Below the pieces are notes generated by a model. That model ran no database searches. It saw nothing but the letters and a program-made list of their open reading frames with translations, and was not told the DNA's origin. The position numbers and the translations under genes were made by a program. 64,000 nucleotides of DNA, taken from Acuticoccus yangtzensis. Its GTDB lineage: Bacteria > Pseudomonadota > Alphaproteobacteria > Rhizobiales > Amorphaceae. Below, piece by piece: positions 9,124 to 18,117 of the stretch; within the stretch, counting starts at the first letter, position 1, and each line of letters starts with the position of its first letter. The stretch lies in assembly GCF_001927245.1 (NCBI RefSeq), contig NZ_MJUX01000001.1:558001-622000 (forward strand), given 5' to 3'.

Positions 9124-10494
9124 TCAGAAGGCGTTGGTCTCGAACACCTTGCGGATGTCGCGGTTCCAGGCGCCATAATAAGCGTCGACCAGCTCGTCGG
9201 CGGGCGAGCGGCTGGAGTGGGCGGCGTCTTCCAGAAGCGTGAGGAAGGTGCGCTCGTCGGCGAGATCGCCCATGGAGCGCGCGCGGCGGCGCAGTCCCTC
9301 GGAGGCCAGCGCCAGCGCCTCGCGCGCGATGGCGGCGACGGTGCGGCCTTTGACGTGGGTCAGCAGCCCGTCCGTCGGCACACGGTTCCACATGTGGACG
9401 CGGTCCGCGGCCGTCAGCTCGTCCGCCATGGCGAGGGCCTGATCGAGGATGCCGTCGTCATAAAGGAGGCCCACCCAGAAGGCGGGGAGCGCGCAGATGC
9501 GGCCCCAGGGCCCGCCGTCCGCGCCGCGCATCTCCAGGAACTTCTTCAGCCGCACTTCGGGGAATAGGGTCGACAGGTGGTTGATCCAGTCACCCATCGT
9601 CGGGAGTTCGCCGGGCAGCTTGTCGAACTTGCCGTCCATGAATTGGCGGAAGGTGGCGTTCGTCGCCTCGATGTAGGTGTCGCCGCGCTTGACGAAATAC
9701 ATCGGCACGTCGAGCGCCCAGTCGACGTAACGCTCGTAGCCGAACCCGTCCTCGAAGGCGAAGGGGATCGGGCCGGAGCGGGCGAGGTCGACGTCGCGCC
9801 ACACTTCGGCGCGGTTGGAGCGCATGCCGTTGGGGACCCCTTCCACGAAGGGGGAGTTGGCGAACAGCGCCGTCGCCACCGGCTGCAGCGCCAAGCCGAC
9901 ACGCATCTTCTTCACCATGTCCGCCTCGGACGAGAAGTCGAGGTTGACCTGAATGGTGCAGGTCCGGTGCATCATGTCGAGGCCGCGGGTGCCGACCTTC
10001 GGCATGTAGGCGCGCATGATGTCGTAGCGCTGCTTGGGCATGCGGGCGACCTCGTCGATCGTCCAGGTCGGACAGAAGCCGAGGCCGAGGAAGCCGACGC
10101 CGAGACGCTCGGCGATCTCGCGCACTTCGACCAGGTGGCCGTTCGCCTCGCGGCAGGTCTCGTGCAGATTGTCGAGCGGGGCGCCCGACAGCTCGAACTG
10201 GCCGCCCGGCTCGATGGAGATGGCGCCGCCGCCCTCGGTTCCCGCAAGGCCGATGATCTTGCCCTGATCGGTGATCGGCTCCCACCCGGTCGCCTCGCCG
10301 AGCTGGGTGAGGATGGCGCCGATGCCGCTCGGCCCCTCATAGGGGACCGGCGACAGGTCGCTGAGGTGGAAGGCGAATTTCTCATGCTCGGTGCCGATGC
10401 GGAAATCGGCCGCCGGCTTCTCGCCGCCTGCAATGTATGCGACGAGCGCGTCGCGACCCTCGATCGGGGTTTCGTCCAAAGTATCGCGCGCCAT
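9124..10494 (-). CDS. gshA: Glutamate-cysteine ligase (plant/alphaproteobacterial GCS2 type)
   Basis: A 456-residue enzyme that joins glutamate and cysteine using ATP, the first step of glutathione synthesis. ATG 10494 is used; a longer in-frame extension reaches past a likely promoter and lacks similarity. Signatures are RIGTEHEKFAFH (about 36), GGAISIEPGGQFELSGAPL (glutamate/ATP site, about 94-112), LGLGFCPTW, MMHRTCTIQVNLDF and the C-terminal RGADGGPWGRICALPAFWVGLLYD. This is the redox-regulated GshA class typical of alphaproteobacteria and plants, unlike the E. coli type. gshB is not in the window. Divergent from the next gene across about 300 bases. Confidence 0.95.
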   Translation of the reverse strand: MARDTLDETPIEGRDALVAYIAGGEKPAADFRIGTEHEKFAFHLSDLSPVPYEGPSGIGAILTQLGEATGWEPITDQGKIIGLAGTEGGGAISIEPGGQFELSGAPLDNLHETCREANGHLVEVREIAERLGVGFLGLGFCPTWTIDEVARMPKQRYDIMRAYMPKVGTRGLDMMHRTCTIQVNLDFSSEADMVKKMRVGLALQPVATALFANSPFVEGVPNGMRSNRAEVWRDVDLARSGPIPFAFEDGFGYERYVDWALDVPMYFVKRGDTYIEATNATFRQFMDGKFDKLPGELPTMGDWINHLSTLFPEVRLKKFLEMRGADGGPWGRICALPAFWVGLLYDDGILDQALAMADELTAADRVHMWNRVPTDGLLTHVKGRTVAAIAREALALASEGLRRRARSMGDLADERTFLTLLEDAAHSSRSPADELVDAYYGAWNRDIRKVFETNAF

Positions 10495-10793
10495 CGTCCC
10501 CTCGCCTTCGGCGGGGCGGACCTTACGGTTCCCGTCCCGTCCACGCAACTGCGTGCCATGCCACTTAAGTCGCGCATGACGCCGATTCTAGCAACCCATG
10601 GCGCTTTAAATGGGAAATGGGTGAAGGACCAAGGGGAAATGTGACTGCAAGAGCACGCCGCCGGGGCGGAGCCCGCCGCCTTGCCCGCATCCAAGGTTGA
10701 GACTAGCCTCTCCCCGGCTGCAAGATGCGGGACGCCCCATGCGTTTCACCCGCCCGCTGCGCGCCCGAGGACAGTTTCACCCCCCATGGACCG

Positions 10794-11903
10794 ATGATCG
10801 ACCTGCCGACCGACGTTGCCGCCCTGCGTGCCATTCCCGCGCTCACCCGCGCCGCCGCCTTCTGCGAGGCCTATTCCCTGACCCGGCCGATCGTGATGGC
10901 GCCGATGGCCGGGGCCTGTCCGCCCGCCCTCGCCGCAGCGGTGGCAAGCGCCGGCGGCATGGGCGCGGGGGGAATGGTCGGCGACGGTCCAGACGGGATC
11001 AGCGCGTGGGCCGGCAAGGTGCGGGCCGCCACCAACGGCGCCTTCATGATGAACCTGTGGGCGCCCGACCCGCTGCCGGAGCGCGACCCCGCCCATGAGG
11101 CGGCGCTGCGTGACGTGCTGGCCGGGTTCGGCCCGCCGCCGCAGGAGATCGCCCTTGCTGCGCCGGAGGATGCGTTTGCCGCGCAGTGCGCCGCCGTCGT
11201 CGAGGCCGGTCCCACCGTCGCCTCGTCCATCATGGGCCTCTACCCGCCGGACGTGGTGGCTCGGTTCAAGGAACGGGGCATCCGCTGGTGGGCGACCGTC
11301 ACCACCGTGAGCGAGGCGCTGATGGCGGCCGAGGCGGGCGCCGATGCGATCATCGCGCAGGGCATGGAGGCGGGCGGCCACCGCGGCGCGTTCGACGCGG
11401 CGCGGGGCGAGGCGCAGCTCGTGGGCCTCGCGGCGCTTGTGCCGGCGGTGGCGGAGGCGGTCACGGTGCCGGTGATCGCGGCCGGCGGCATCGCGACGGG
11501 GCGCGGCGTCGCGGCGGCGCTGGTGCTGGGCGCGTCCGCGGCGATCGTCGGCACGGCGCTCCTGCGTGCGCCCGAGGCGGGGATCGCCTCCACCTGGGCC
11601 GACGCCATCGGCGCCGCGCGGCCCGAGGACACGGTGACGACGCGCGCCTTCTCCGGGCGCCTCGGCCGCAGCCTGCCGACCGGCTATCTGGAAGCGATGG
11701 CGGCGCCCGGCGCGCCCGCCCCGGCCCCCTTCCCCGTCCAGCGCTCCCTCACCGCGCCGATGCGCGCCGCCGCGGTCAAGGCGGACGACCTCGCCGGCAT
11801 CTCCGCCTGGGCCGGCCAATCCGCCGGCGCCTCCCGCGCCGAGCCCGCCGGCGCCATCGTCGAGCGGCTGTGGGCTGAGGCGCTGGCGGAGTTCGGGGGG
11901 TGA
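10794..11903 (+). CDS. Nitronate monooxygenase / NPD-family FMN oxidoreductase
   Basis: A 369-residue TIM-barrel flavoprotein read from ATG 10794. Family signatures: PIVMAPMAGACPPALAAAV (about 35-53), the loop AIIAQGMEAGGHRGAF with the conserved GGHRG (about 195), VIAAGGIATGRGVAAALVLGASAAIVGTALL (FMN phosphate loop; key parts AAGGIATG and GAS..IVGTALL) and a C-terminal YLEAMAAPG. The family oxidises alkyl nitronates or reduces quinones/enoyl substrates with FMN. The catalytic His of class I enzymes appears to be the one in GGHRG. The C-terminus is Ala/Pro rich. Its stop is 25 bases from the convergent rsmE gene. Confidence 0.88.
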   Translation: MIDLPTDVAALRAIPALTRAAAFCEAYSLTRPIVMAPMAGACPPALAAAVASAGGMGAGGMVGDGPDGISAWAGKVRAATNGAFMMNLWAPDPLPERDPAHEAALRDVLAGFGPPPQEIALAAPEDAFAAQCAAVVEAGPTVASSIMGLYPPDVVARFKERGIRWWATVTTVSEALMAAEAGADAIIAQGMEAGGHRGAFDAARGEAQLVGLAALVPAVAEAVTVPVIAAGGIATGRGVAAALVLGASAAIVGTALLRAPEAGIASTWADAIGAARPEDTVTTRAFSGRLGRSLPTGYLEAMAAPGAPAPAPFPVQRSLTAPMRAAAVKADDLAGISAWAGQSAGASRAEPAGAIVERLWAEALAEFGG

Positions 11904-11928
11904 CGGGCGCCCGGCGCCTCAGCGCAGG

Positions 11929-12642
11929 TCAGCTCGGTAACGCCGCCTCCACCAGCGCCAGAAGCGCCACCGCCGCGGTGTCCGCGCGCAGGATGCGCGG
12001 GCCGAGCGAGACGCGCACCGAGCGCGGCAGGAACAGCGCCCGCTCCTCCTCCGAGAAGCCGCCCTCGGGGCCGACGAGCACCGTCAAAGGCTGCCCCGCC
12101 GCGCGGATCGCCGCCACCGTGTCGCCCTCCTCGCCCGCGAGCGCCTCGTCGGCCACCACGAGAGGACGGTCCAGGCGGCCGAGGAAGTCGGCGAGCGCGA
12201 CCGGCTCCTCGATGACGGGCACCGAGAGGATGCCGCACTGCTCGCACGCCTCGACGATGTTGGCGGTCAGCCGCTCGCGGTTGATCTTCCTCACCTGGCC
12301 GTGCTGGGTCAGCACCGGGACGAGGCGACCTGCGCCCATCTCCGCCGCCTTCTCCACCATGTAGTCGAGCCGGGCCTGCTTCAGCGGGGCGAAGGCGTAG
12401 GTGAGCGTCGGCCGCTTCGTCTGGGGGCGCGTCTTCTCCACCGTCTCCGCGGCACCCACCTTCTTGCCGAGTTCGGCGATCTCGGCGCGCCACTCGCCGT
12501 CGCGCCCGTTGAAGACGAGGATGGACGCGCCCGGCGACAGGCGCAGGACGTTGCGCAGATAATTGGTCTGCCCCTGGTCGAAGGGCACGGGGCCGGGAAG
12601 ATCGGCGTGGACGAACAGGCGGGGAGCGTTGAAGTCGCGCAA
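11929..12642 (-). CDS. rsmE: 16S rRNA (uracil-1498-N3)-methyltransferase RsmE
   Basis: A 237-residue SPOUT-fold methyltransferase of normal length that methylates U1498 in helix 44 of 16S rRNA. It probably begins at the TTG at 12642, which yields the usual [15 protein letters not shown]; no upstream ATG is in frame and no strong ribosome-binding site is visible. The N-terminal PUA-like domain contains NYLRNVLRL, and the SPOUT knot contains [11 protein letters not shown] (about 193) and [16 protein letters not shown] (about 215-230), which form the SAM site. It is divergent from xseA with only about 44 bases between the starts, so the two promoters must overlap. Confidence 0.95.
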   Translation of the reverse strand: MRDFNAPRLFVHADLPGPVPFDQGQTNYLRNVLRLSPGASILVFNGRDGEWRAEIAELGKKVGAAETVEKTRPQTKRPTLTYAFAPLKQARLDYMVEKAAEMGAGRLVPVLTQHGQVRKINRERLTANIVEACEQCGILSVPVIEEPVALADFLGRLDRPLVVADEALAGEEGDTVAAIRAAGQPLTVLVGPEGGFSEEERALFLPRSVRVSLGPRILRADTAAVALLALVEAALPS

Positions 12643-12686
12643 GGGGGTGGTTCCGGTCGGGTCGTGAAGGGCCTATCATAGGGCCA

Positions 12687-14444
12687 ATGTCAGGCGCCTT
12701 CACCCTCCTCGACGATGACGAGCCGCGCAAAAGCTCCGGCACGAACGCGGCCGAATTCTCGGTGTCGGAGCTGTCGCGCGCGGTCAAGCGCGCGGTGGAG
12801 GACGGTTTCGGCTACGTCCGCGTGCGGGGCGAGATTTCGGGATTTCGCGGCCGGCACGGCTCCGGCCATTGCTACTTCTCGCTGAAGGACGCGGACGCGG
12901 CGATCGACGCCGTGGTGTGGAAGGGCGCGTGGGGCAAGCTCGCCACCAAGCCGGAGGAAGGGCTGGAGGTCATCGCCACAGGGCGTCTGACCACCTTCGC
13001 CCGCTCGTCCAAATATCAGATCGTCGTCGACAATCTGGAGCCCGCCGGCCTCGGCGCGCTGATGAAGCAGCTCGAGGAGCGGCGCAAGACGCTCGCCGCC
13101 GAAGGGCTGTTCGACGAGGCGCGAAAGCGGCCTCTGCCGCTGATGCCGCGCGTGATCGGCGTCGTCACCTCGCCCACCGGCGCCGTGATCCGCGATATTC
13201 TGCACCGCATCTCCGACCGTTTCCCCGCCCACGTGGTCGTCTGGCCCGTGCGCGTGCAGGGCGAGACGTCGGGCGCGGAGGTGACCGCCGCCGTGAAGGG
13301 CTTCGCGGGCGACTATGGCGGGCCGCGGCCGGACGTGATCATCGTCGCGCGCGGCGGCGGCTCGGTCGAGGACCTGTGGGGCTACAACGACGAGGCTCTG
13401 GTGCGCGCGGTCGCCGCCTCGCCGATCCCGGTCGTCTCAGCCGTGGGGCACGAGACGGACTGGACGCTCGTCGACCACGCCGCCGACCACCGGGCGCCGA
13501 CGCCGACCGGGGCGGCCGAGCGCGTCGTCCCTGTACGGTCCGAATGCCTCGCCACCTTGAGCGACCGGGCGCGGCGGCTGGAACTTGCGATCAGCGCCCT
13601 CGTGCGCCAGCGGGGCGAGCACTTGCGCTTCCTGTCGCGCGGCCTGCCCGCCGGGGCGGCGCTGGTGGAACCGCAGCGCCAGCGGCTCGACATCGCCGCC
13701 GACCGGCTCACCTCGGCGCTCTACAAGCGCACCGCCGACGCGCGGCACCGCTGGTTGATCGCGACGCGGCACCTTTCGCCGGCCATCGCGAGCCGGCCGG
13801 TGGAGCGGGCACGGGACCGTCTGACCATGGCGGACGGACGGCTCGGCCGTGCCGCCGATGCGCTGCTGTCCGACCGCAGTGCCGCCGCCCTGCGCAGCGC
13901 CGCCCGCCTGTCGCCCCGCCTGCTGGAACGCCCGGTCCGTGAGGCAGGCGACCGCCTCGCCCGCACCGTCGACCGGCGCGACCGGGCGATGGTGCAGCGT
14001 CTGGGCGCCGTGCGCCAGCGGCTGACCGGGGCGGAGAGGATGCTGTCGGCGCGGCTTCTCGAGCAGCCGGCCGCCTTCGCGCGGGAACGCCTCTCGCGCA
14101 CCGCGGAGCGCCATGATCGCGCCTTCGCCCACCGCGTTGCTCAATTGCGCCAGCATCTGTCGGTGACGGACAAGTTGCTGTCCGCGGTGTCCTATCAGGG
14201 CGTGCTCGGTCGTGGGTTTGCGCTCGTCCGCCGCGCCGATGCGGGTCTCACCGTGCGCAGTGCAGCCGCCGTGGCCGCCGGCGAACGGCTGGAGCTGCAA
14301 TTCGCCGACGGGCGCGTGACGGTGACCGAGGGTTCGGCCCCCGGCGCCCCGGCCCCCGCCACAGGCGGAGCCAAGAAGGCCGCGGCCGTCCCAGCCCGGC
14401 GCCGCTCCAAGAAGACCGACGACCGCCAGGGCATCCTGCTTTAG
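12687..14444 (+). CDS. xseA: Exodeoxyribonuclease VII large subunit, with extended repeat-bearing C-terminus
   Basis: A 585-residue protein, against about 450 in E. coli. With XseB it degrades single-stranded DNA from both ends. The N-terminal OB fold (about 25-120: [26 protein letters not shown]) binds ssDNA. The catalytic domain contains [19 protein letters not shown] (about 150) and [20 protein letters not shown] (about 214), then SAVGHETD with the conserved His/Asp. From about residue 316 to 480 a roughly 45-residue unit repeats four times (RGLP, RHLSP, ARLSP, RMLSA as anchors), lengthening the coiled-coil stalk on which XseB subunits dock. The end [13 protein letters not shown] is conserved, followed by an Ala/Lys-rich tail. 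xseB lies 32 kb away. Confidence 0.95.
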   Translation: MSGAFTLLDDDEPRKSSGTNAAEFSVSELSRAVKRAVEDGFGYVRVRGEISGFRGRHGSGHCYFSLKDADAAIDAVVWKGAWGKLATKPEEGLEVIATGRLTTFARSSKYQIVVDNLEPAGLGALMKQLEERRKTLAAEGLFDEARKRPLPLMPRVIGVVTSPTGAVIRDILHRISDRFPAHVVVWPVRVQGETSGAEVTAAVKGFAGDYGGPRPDVIIVARGGGSVEDLWGYNDEALVRAVAASPIPVVSAVGHETDWTLVDHAADHRAPTPTGAAERVVPVRSECLATLSDRARRLELAISALVRQRGEHLRFLSRGLPAGAALVEPQRQRLDIAADRLTSALYKRTADARHRWLIATRHLSPAIASRPVERARDRLTMADGRLGRAADALLSDRSAAALRSAARLSPRLLERPVREAGDRLARTVDRRDRAMVQRLGAVRQRLTGAERMLSARLLEQPAAFARERLSRTAERHDRAFAHRVAQLRQHLSVTDKLLSAVSYQGVLGRGFALVRRADAGLTVRSAAAVAAGERLELQFADGRVTVTEGSAPGAPAPATGGAKKAAAVPARRRSKKTDDRQGILL

Positions 14445-14582
14445 CCTCCGCCCGCAGTGACACGCCGCCTCCCTCAACCCGCACCGACGACCGCGCAGGC
14501 GCCGAAAGGACGCACGACGCGCTGAAACGGGGCGGCCGCCCGAGCGCGCAGATATTGCAGATCGACCGATGCGGACGCACGG

Positions 14583-14600
14583 TCAGTGATCGATCACTGA
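14583..14600. repeat. 18-bp perfect palindrome after xseA
   Basis: TCAGTGATCGATCACTGA reads the same on both strands. It lies 139 bases after the xseA stop, just before the tandem repeat block. A symmetric 18-mer without loop or T-tract suits a dimeric DNA-binding protein better than a terminator. No start codon lies close by on either strand, so its role is unclear. Confidence 0.7.
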
Positions 14601-14622
14601 GGCACCGAGGGACGTAAGCGGC

Positions 14623-14745
14623 GGTCACGTCGCCTGGGGTCAGGTCGCCCGGGGGTCACGTAGCCGGCTGTCACGTCGCCGCGGTCACGTCGCCGCGGTC
14701 ACGTCGCCGGGGGGTCAGGTCGCCGGGGTCACGTCGCCGGGGTCA
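14623..14745. repeat. Degenerate tandem repeat, unit about GGTCACGTCGCCGG
   Basis: Eight units of 13-16 bases follow one another between xseA and the stop of the lytic transglycosylase gene. The core GTCACGTCGCC or a one-base variant (GTCAGGTCGCC, GTCACGTAGCC) recurs throughout, and the last partial unit supplies the TGA of the transglycosylase gene on the minus strand. There are no spacers, so it is not CRISPR. It may be a slippage-prone mini-satellite or clustered binding sites. The central ACGT of each unit is self-complementary. Confidence 0.85.
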
Positions 14746-16695
14746 GCGGTTGCGCACCACGACGCACGGAACGCGCGCGGCGGAGACGCGGCGGCAGGTG
14801 GCCTCCGCCTCGCCGCGGCTGGCGGCGGCGAACATCACCGCGTGGATCGGCCGGCGCCCGCGCGCGGCGAAACGGCGCACCACCACCTGCGGCCCCTGCG
14901 CGGCGAGATCGCCCGGTAGCTGCCCCTTCACGCGGCCATATTGGCGCATCGCCACATCACGGCGGATGTGACCGGCGACCTGCGCGCCCCAAGGCGTCCA
15001 CCCGTTCGCACCGCCGCTCGGCGGGGCGACACGCACCGAGCGGCCCAGCCGCGCGACGAGCTGCGGGCAGTCCACCTTGCGCGGCGCACGGTAGGCGCGC
15101 GCGCGCGGCGCTGGGGGCAACGCGGACTGGTGCTCAGCGGGCTCGGCCTCGTCGGGACGGGCCTCGGCCGCGAACGGATCGGCCCCGACTGCCCCTGCGC
15201 CGGGGTCCGCCGCGGCCGGGACATAAGCGGCCGGCTCCAGCGTGCCGGTGTCCTCCAGAAGCTCCAGACCCAGCGGCATCGGCCCCGCGGCCGACCGCGG
15301 TGCCTGGCGCGTCCCCCACAGAACGCCGGGCGGCGGCGCGTCGGTGATCCGCCCCTCCGCGGCCCGCTGACGCAGCGCCCAATGCTGTGCCGAGCGGCCG
15401 GTGATGTCGAACACGTAGTCGATCGTCTCGTAAGGCAGGCCCCCCTCGCCGGCGACGAACGGGGGAACGCGGTTCGGCCCGCCATTGTACCCCGCCGCGG
15501 CGAGGCCCCACGAGCCGAGCCGCCGCTTCAGGTCGGACAGGAAGTGCGCGGAGGCGAAAAGCGCCTCCTCCCGGTCGAACGGGTTCTTGAGGCCCCTGAT
15601 GCGAGCCGTTCCGGGCATGAACTGGGCGATGCCCTGGGCACCGACGGGGCTGACCGCATTCGGATTGAAGCGGCTCTCCTTCCAGATCAGGCGAATGAAG
15701 AAGTCCTGCGGCACGCCGTAGCGGTCGGCGGCCCCCGTCATCAATGTGCACAACTCGGCGACGGCCGCGGTGTCTGCGCGGGCCTCCTCGTCCTCATCCG
15801 CGTCCGCGTCGGCGGCGTCGCCGGTGCTGGCCTCGTCCATGGCCTCCTCGTCGGTGCCCCCGGCGTCTGCGCTCTCCTGGTCGGTGTCGTCAGCGTCTTC
15901 GCTACCGGCGGCGGGCTCGGCGTCCGGGTTATCGGCGGCCGTGTTCCCGGCATTGTCGTCGGCAAGGGCGCTGTCGTCCTGCGGGGGCACCCGGTCCTCG
16001 TCGCCCTCGTCCTTCAAGCCGTGTTTCTTGGCGTTCGCGTCTTCCGTGGTCAGAGGTTCGTCGGCCGCGGGATCGGCAGCAGGCCGGGTTTCGGCCACGC
16101 TCTCGGCGATGCGGGAGGGGGCCGCGCTGTCGGGGGTCGCGCTTTCAGGAGCCGCGCTGTCGGGGGCGCTCCGCACATCAGCCGCTTGCGCGGGGTCGCC
16201 ACCGTCCGTTGCCGTGTCCTGCGGCGGGGCCGCATCGGCCGCCGGGCCGGGCACCACGTCCATGGCATCAGCCGGATCAACAACGGGCGCATCAGCGACG
16301 GGCGCATCGGGCGCGACCGTGTCCCCAGCGGTCCGGTCCGTGCCGGTCGGGCCAGCCGACGGATCAGCCTGAGCGGTCAGCCACGGCCGACCCTCGACCG
16401 GCCCATCCCGCGCAGACCCCCCCTCCACCGAACCGCTCCGCGCAGGCCCGCCCTGCGCAGCCTCGCCCTCCACTGCGCCGCCCACCGGGCCGCCGCGGTC
16501 ATCACATTCGCGCGCCTTCATGCATGACGGCCATTCATTGGCCTCGCCAGAAACCGCACCTATGTGTACGCAAACGACAAGCGCCGCGGCGCCCAGAGCG
16601 AGACGGCCCGGCCCCTTCCGCCAGGCCTCGACGCGCCGGGTGGCAAGGCCAGATTTATGGATCCCGCGCAACAAACGGCCTCCAATATTTACCAT
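14743..16695 (-). CDS. Lytic transglycosylase (SLT domain) with signal anchor, long acidic linker and SPOR-like C-terminus
   Basis: A 650-residue envelope protein read from ATG 16695. A basic N-terminus and hydrophobic segment (about 30-50) target it to the inner membrane or periplasm. Residues about 60-310 are low-complexity, rich in Ala, Asp, Glu, Pro and Gly with short repeats (PDSAAPESATPDSAAPS), and probably disordered. The SLT domain follows: WKESRFNPNAVSPVGAQG (catalytic Glu in KES), IAQFMPGTA and AAAGYNGGPNRV. It should cleave the MurNAc-GlcNAc bond of peptidoglycan, giving 1,6-anhydro products. The C-terminal about 80 residues (VVVRRFAARG...AVMFAAASRGEAEATCRRV) look like a divergent SPOR domain for binding denuded glycan. 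Two alternative starts lie within 9 bases. Confidence 0.9.
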   Translation of the reverse strand: MVNIGGRLLRGIHKSGLATRRVEAWRKGPGRLALGAAALVVCVHIGAVSGEANEWPSCMKARECDDRGGPVGGAVEGEAAQGGPARSGSVEGGSARDGPVEGRPWLTAQADPSAGPTGTDRTAGDTVAPDAPVADAPVVDPADAMDVVPGPAADAAPPQDTATDGGDPAQAADVRSAPDSAAPESATPDSAAPSRIAESVAETRPAADPAADEPLTTEDANAKKHGLKDEGDEDRVPPQDDSALADDNAGNTAADNPDAEPAAGSEDADDTDQESADAGGTDEEAMDEASTGDAADADADEDEEARADTAAVAELCTLMTGAADRYGVPQDFFIRLIWKESRFNPNAVSPVGAQGIAQFMPGTARIRGLKNPFDREEALFASAHFLSDLKRRLGSWGLAAAGYNGGPNRVPPFVAGEGGLPYETIDYVFDITGRSAQHWALRQRAAEGRITDAPPPGVLWGTRQAPRSAAGPMPLGLELLEDTGTLEPAAYVPAAADPGAGAVGADPFAAEARPDEAEPAEHQSALPPAPRARAYRAPRKVDCPQLVARLGRSVRVAPPSGGANGWTPWGAQVAGHIRRDVAMRQYGRVKGQLPGDLAAQGPQVVVRRFAARGRRPIHAVMFAAASRGEAEATCRRVSAARVPCVVVRNR

Positions 16696-16781
16696 GTGAG
16701 GCACGTCATTATCACCAAAGCATTGTCAATCTTTGCCGCAACCACCATCAATCTCCGGACGAGACCGGAACGGACCACGCC

Positions 16782-17396
16782 TTGACCATCACCCTTCACC
16801 ACGGCGACCTGCCCGAATACCCGCACGATGCCACCTCGATCGCCATCGATACCGAGGCGATGGGGCTCCAGCATCCGCGTGACAGGCTCTGCCTCGTCCA
16901 GTTGTCGCGCGGCGATGGCAACGTGGATCTGGTCAAAATCGCGAGAGGGCAAACCGCCGCACCGAACCTCACGCGCCTGCTCGCCGATCCGGCGATCGAA
17001 AAGCTGTTCCACTATGGACGCTTCGACATGGGCATCCTCGCCGCCACATTTGGGGTGATGGCGGCGCCTGTCTACTGCACCAAGATCGCGTCCCGCCTCG
17101 TGCGCACCTATACGGACCGGCACGGCCTGCGCGAGCTCGCCCGCGAGGTGGCGGGCGAGGACATCTCCAAGCAGCAGCAGTCGTCCGACTGGGGCGCCGA
17201 CACGCTGACCGACGCGCAAATGGCCTACGCCGCGTCCGACGTCCTGCATTTGCACAAGATCCGCATCGGCCTCGATGCCATGCTGGAACGCGAGGGCCGC
17301 ACCGAACTGGCGCAGCAATGCTTCGCCTTCCTGCCCACCCGTGTGGCCCTCGACCTTGCAGGCTGGCCCGACATCGACATCTTCGCACACTCATGA
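16782..17396 (+). CDS. rnd: Ribonuclease D, single 3'-5' exonuclease domain
   Basis: A 204-residue protein starting at TTG 16782 (LTITLHHGDLPEYP). It has the DEDD-type exonuclease motifs: IAIDTEAMGL (Exo I, Asp-x-Glu, about 23), HYGRFDMGIL (Exo II, about 80) and YAASDVLHLHKI (Exo III, Tyr-x3-Asp, about 150). It lacks the two HRDC domains of E. coli RNase D; this short form is normal in alphaproteobacteria. It trims 3' ends of stable RNA precursors. The stop TGA overlaps the ATG of lptC (ATGA), indicating translational coupling and one operon rnd-lptC-lptA. Confidence 0.93.
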   Translation: MTITLHHGDLPEYPHDATSIAIDTEAMGLQHPRDRLCLVQLSRGDGNVDLVKIARGQTAAPNLTRLLADPAIEKLFHYGRFDMGILAATFGVMAAPVYCTKIASRLVRTYTDRHGLRELAREVAGEDISKQQQSSDWGADTLTDAQMAYAASDVLHLHKIRIGLDAMLEREGRTELAQQCFAFLPTRVALDLAGWPDIDIFAHS

Positions 17397-18046
17397 CCGA
17401 CGCAGCGATCGCCACCGACACCTCGTTTTTCGCCACGCCGCAGGATGCGCGTGCGCTCGAGGAGCAGCGCGCCATCCGCAACACGCGGCGTGTGAAACGG
17501 CTGCGCGTCCTGGTGCCCACCATGGGCATGGCGATCGCGCTGATGTTGACGGTCGGCGCGGTGCTGCCGAAGCTCTTCCCCCTCGCCGCCTTCGCCGGTC
17601 TCTCCCTCACCGCGGACGGTCTCGTGATGAACGAGCCGCGCCTCGCCGGCCATCTCGGCGCCGGGCGGCGCTACGAGGTGGTGGCTCAGCGCGCGGTGCA
17701 GAGCCTCCTCACACCGTCCCATCTGTCGCTCGAAGCGCTGGATGCGCGCCTGGCGCTGAGCGACGGCGAAGAGGTTGCCCTGCATTCGGCCGAGGCCACC
17801 TACAACACCAGCACCGAGATCATGACGCTGGCCAAAGGCATCGACATCGCCTCGACGGACGGCAGCACCGCCACCATGGAGAAGGCCACCGTCTTCTTCC
17901 AGGAAGGGCGGATGGAGTCCGAGGCCGGCGTGAAGATCCGCTCGCCCCGCGGCGACATCAGCGCCGGACGGATCGACGTGCTGGACGGCGGCGCGCTGAT
18001 CCGCTTCTCCGGCGGCGTCGCCATCACCATTCACCCGGAGACGTGA
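17393..18046 (+). CDS. lptC: LPS export ABC transporter periplasmic protein LptC
   Basis: A 217-residue bitopic protein. The start ATG overlaps the rnd stop by four bases. A basic stretch (RNTRRVKRLRVLV) and one membrane helix at about 40-60 anchor it; the rest is a periplasmic beta-jellyroll of the OstA/LptA fold. LptC passes lipopolysaccharide from the LptB2FG ATPase to LptA. Motifs include LTADGLVMNEPRLAG and the repeated strand pattern through VKIRSPRGDISAG. The gene is followed by lptA after about 70 bases. Confidence 0.93.
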   Translation: MTDAAIATDTSFFATPQDARALEEQRAIRNTRRVKRLRVLVPTMGMAIALMLTVGAVLPKLFPLAAFAGLSLTADGLVMNEPRLAGHLGAGRRYEVVAQRAVQSLLTPSHLSLEALDARLALSDGEEVALHSAEATYNTSTEIMTLAKGIDIASTDGSTATMEKATVFFQEGRMESEAGVKIRSPRGDISAGRIDVLDGGALIRFSGGVAITIHPET

Positions 18047-18117
18047 GCACCGTGCCCGTCTTTCCTTCGCCACCCCCCGCCCGCGTGACAGATCCGCGAT
18101 CAAGACCCGGAGCCGCC

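Noticed and set aside
14623-14745. CRISPR array
   Set aside because: The units are contiguous, only 13-16 bases long and without spacers, and no cas genes are present.
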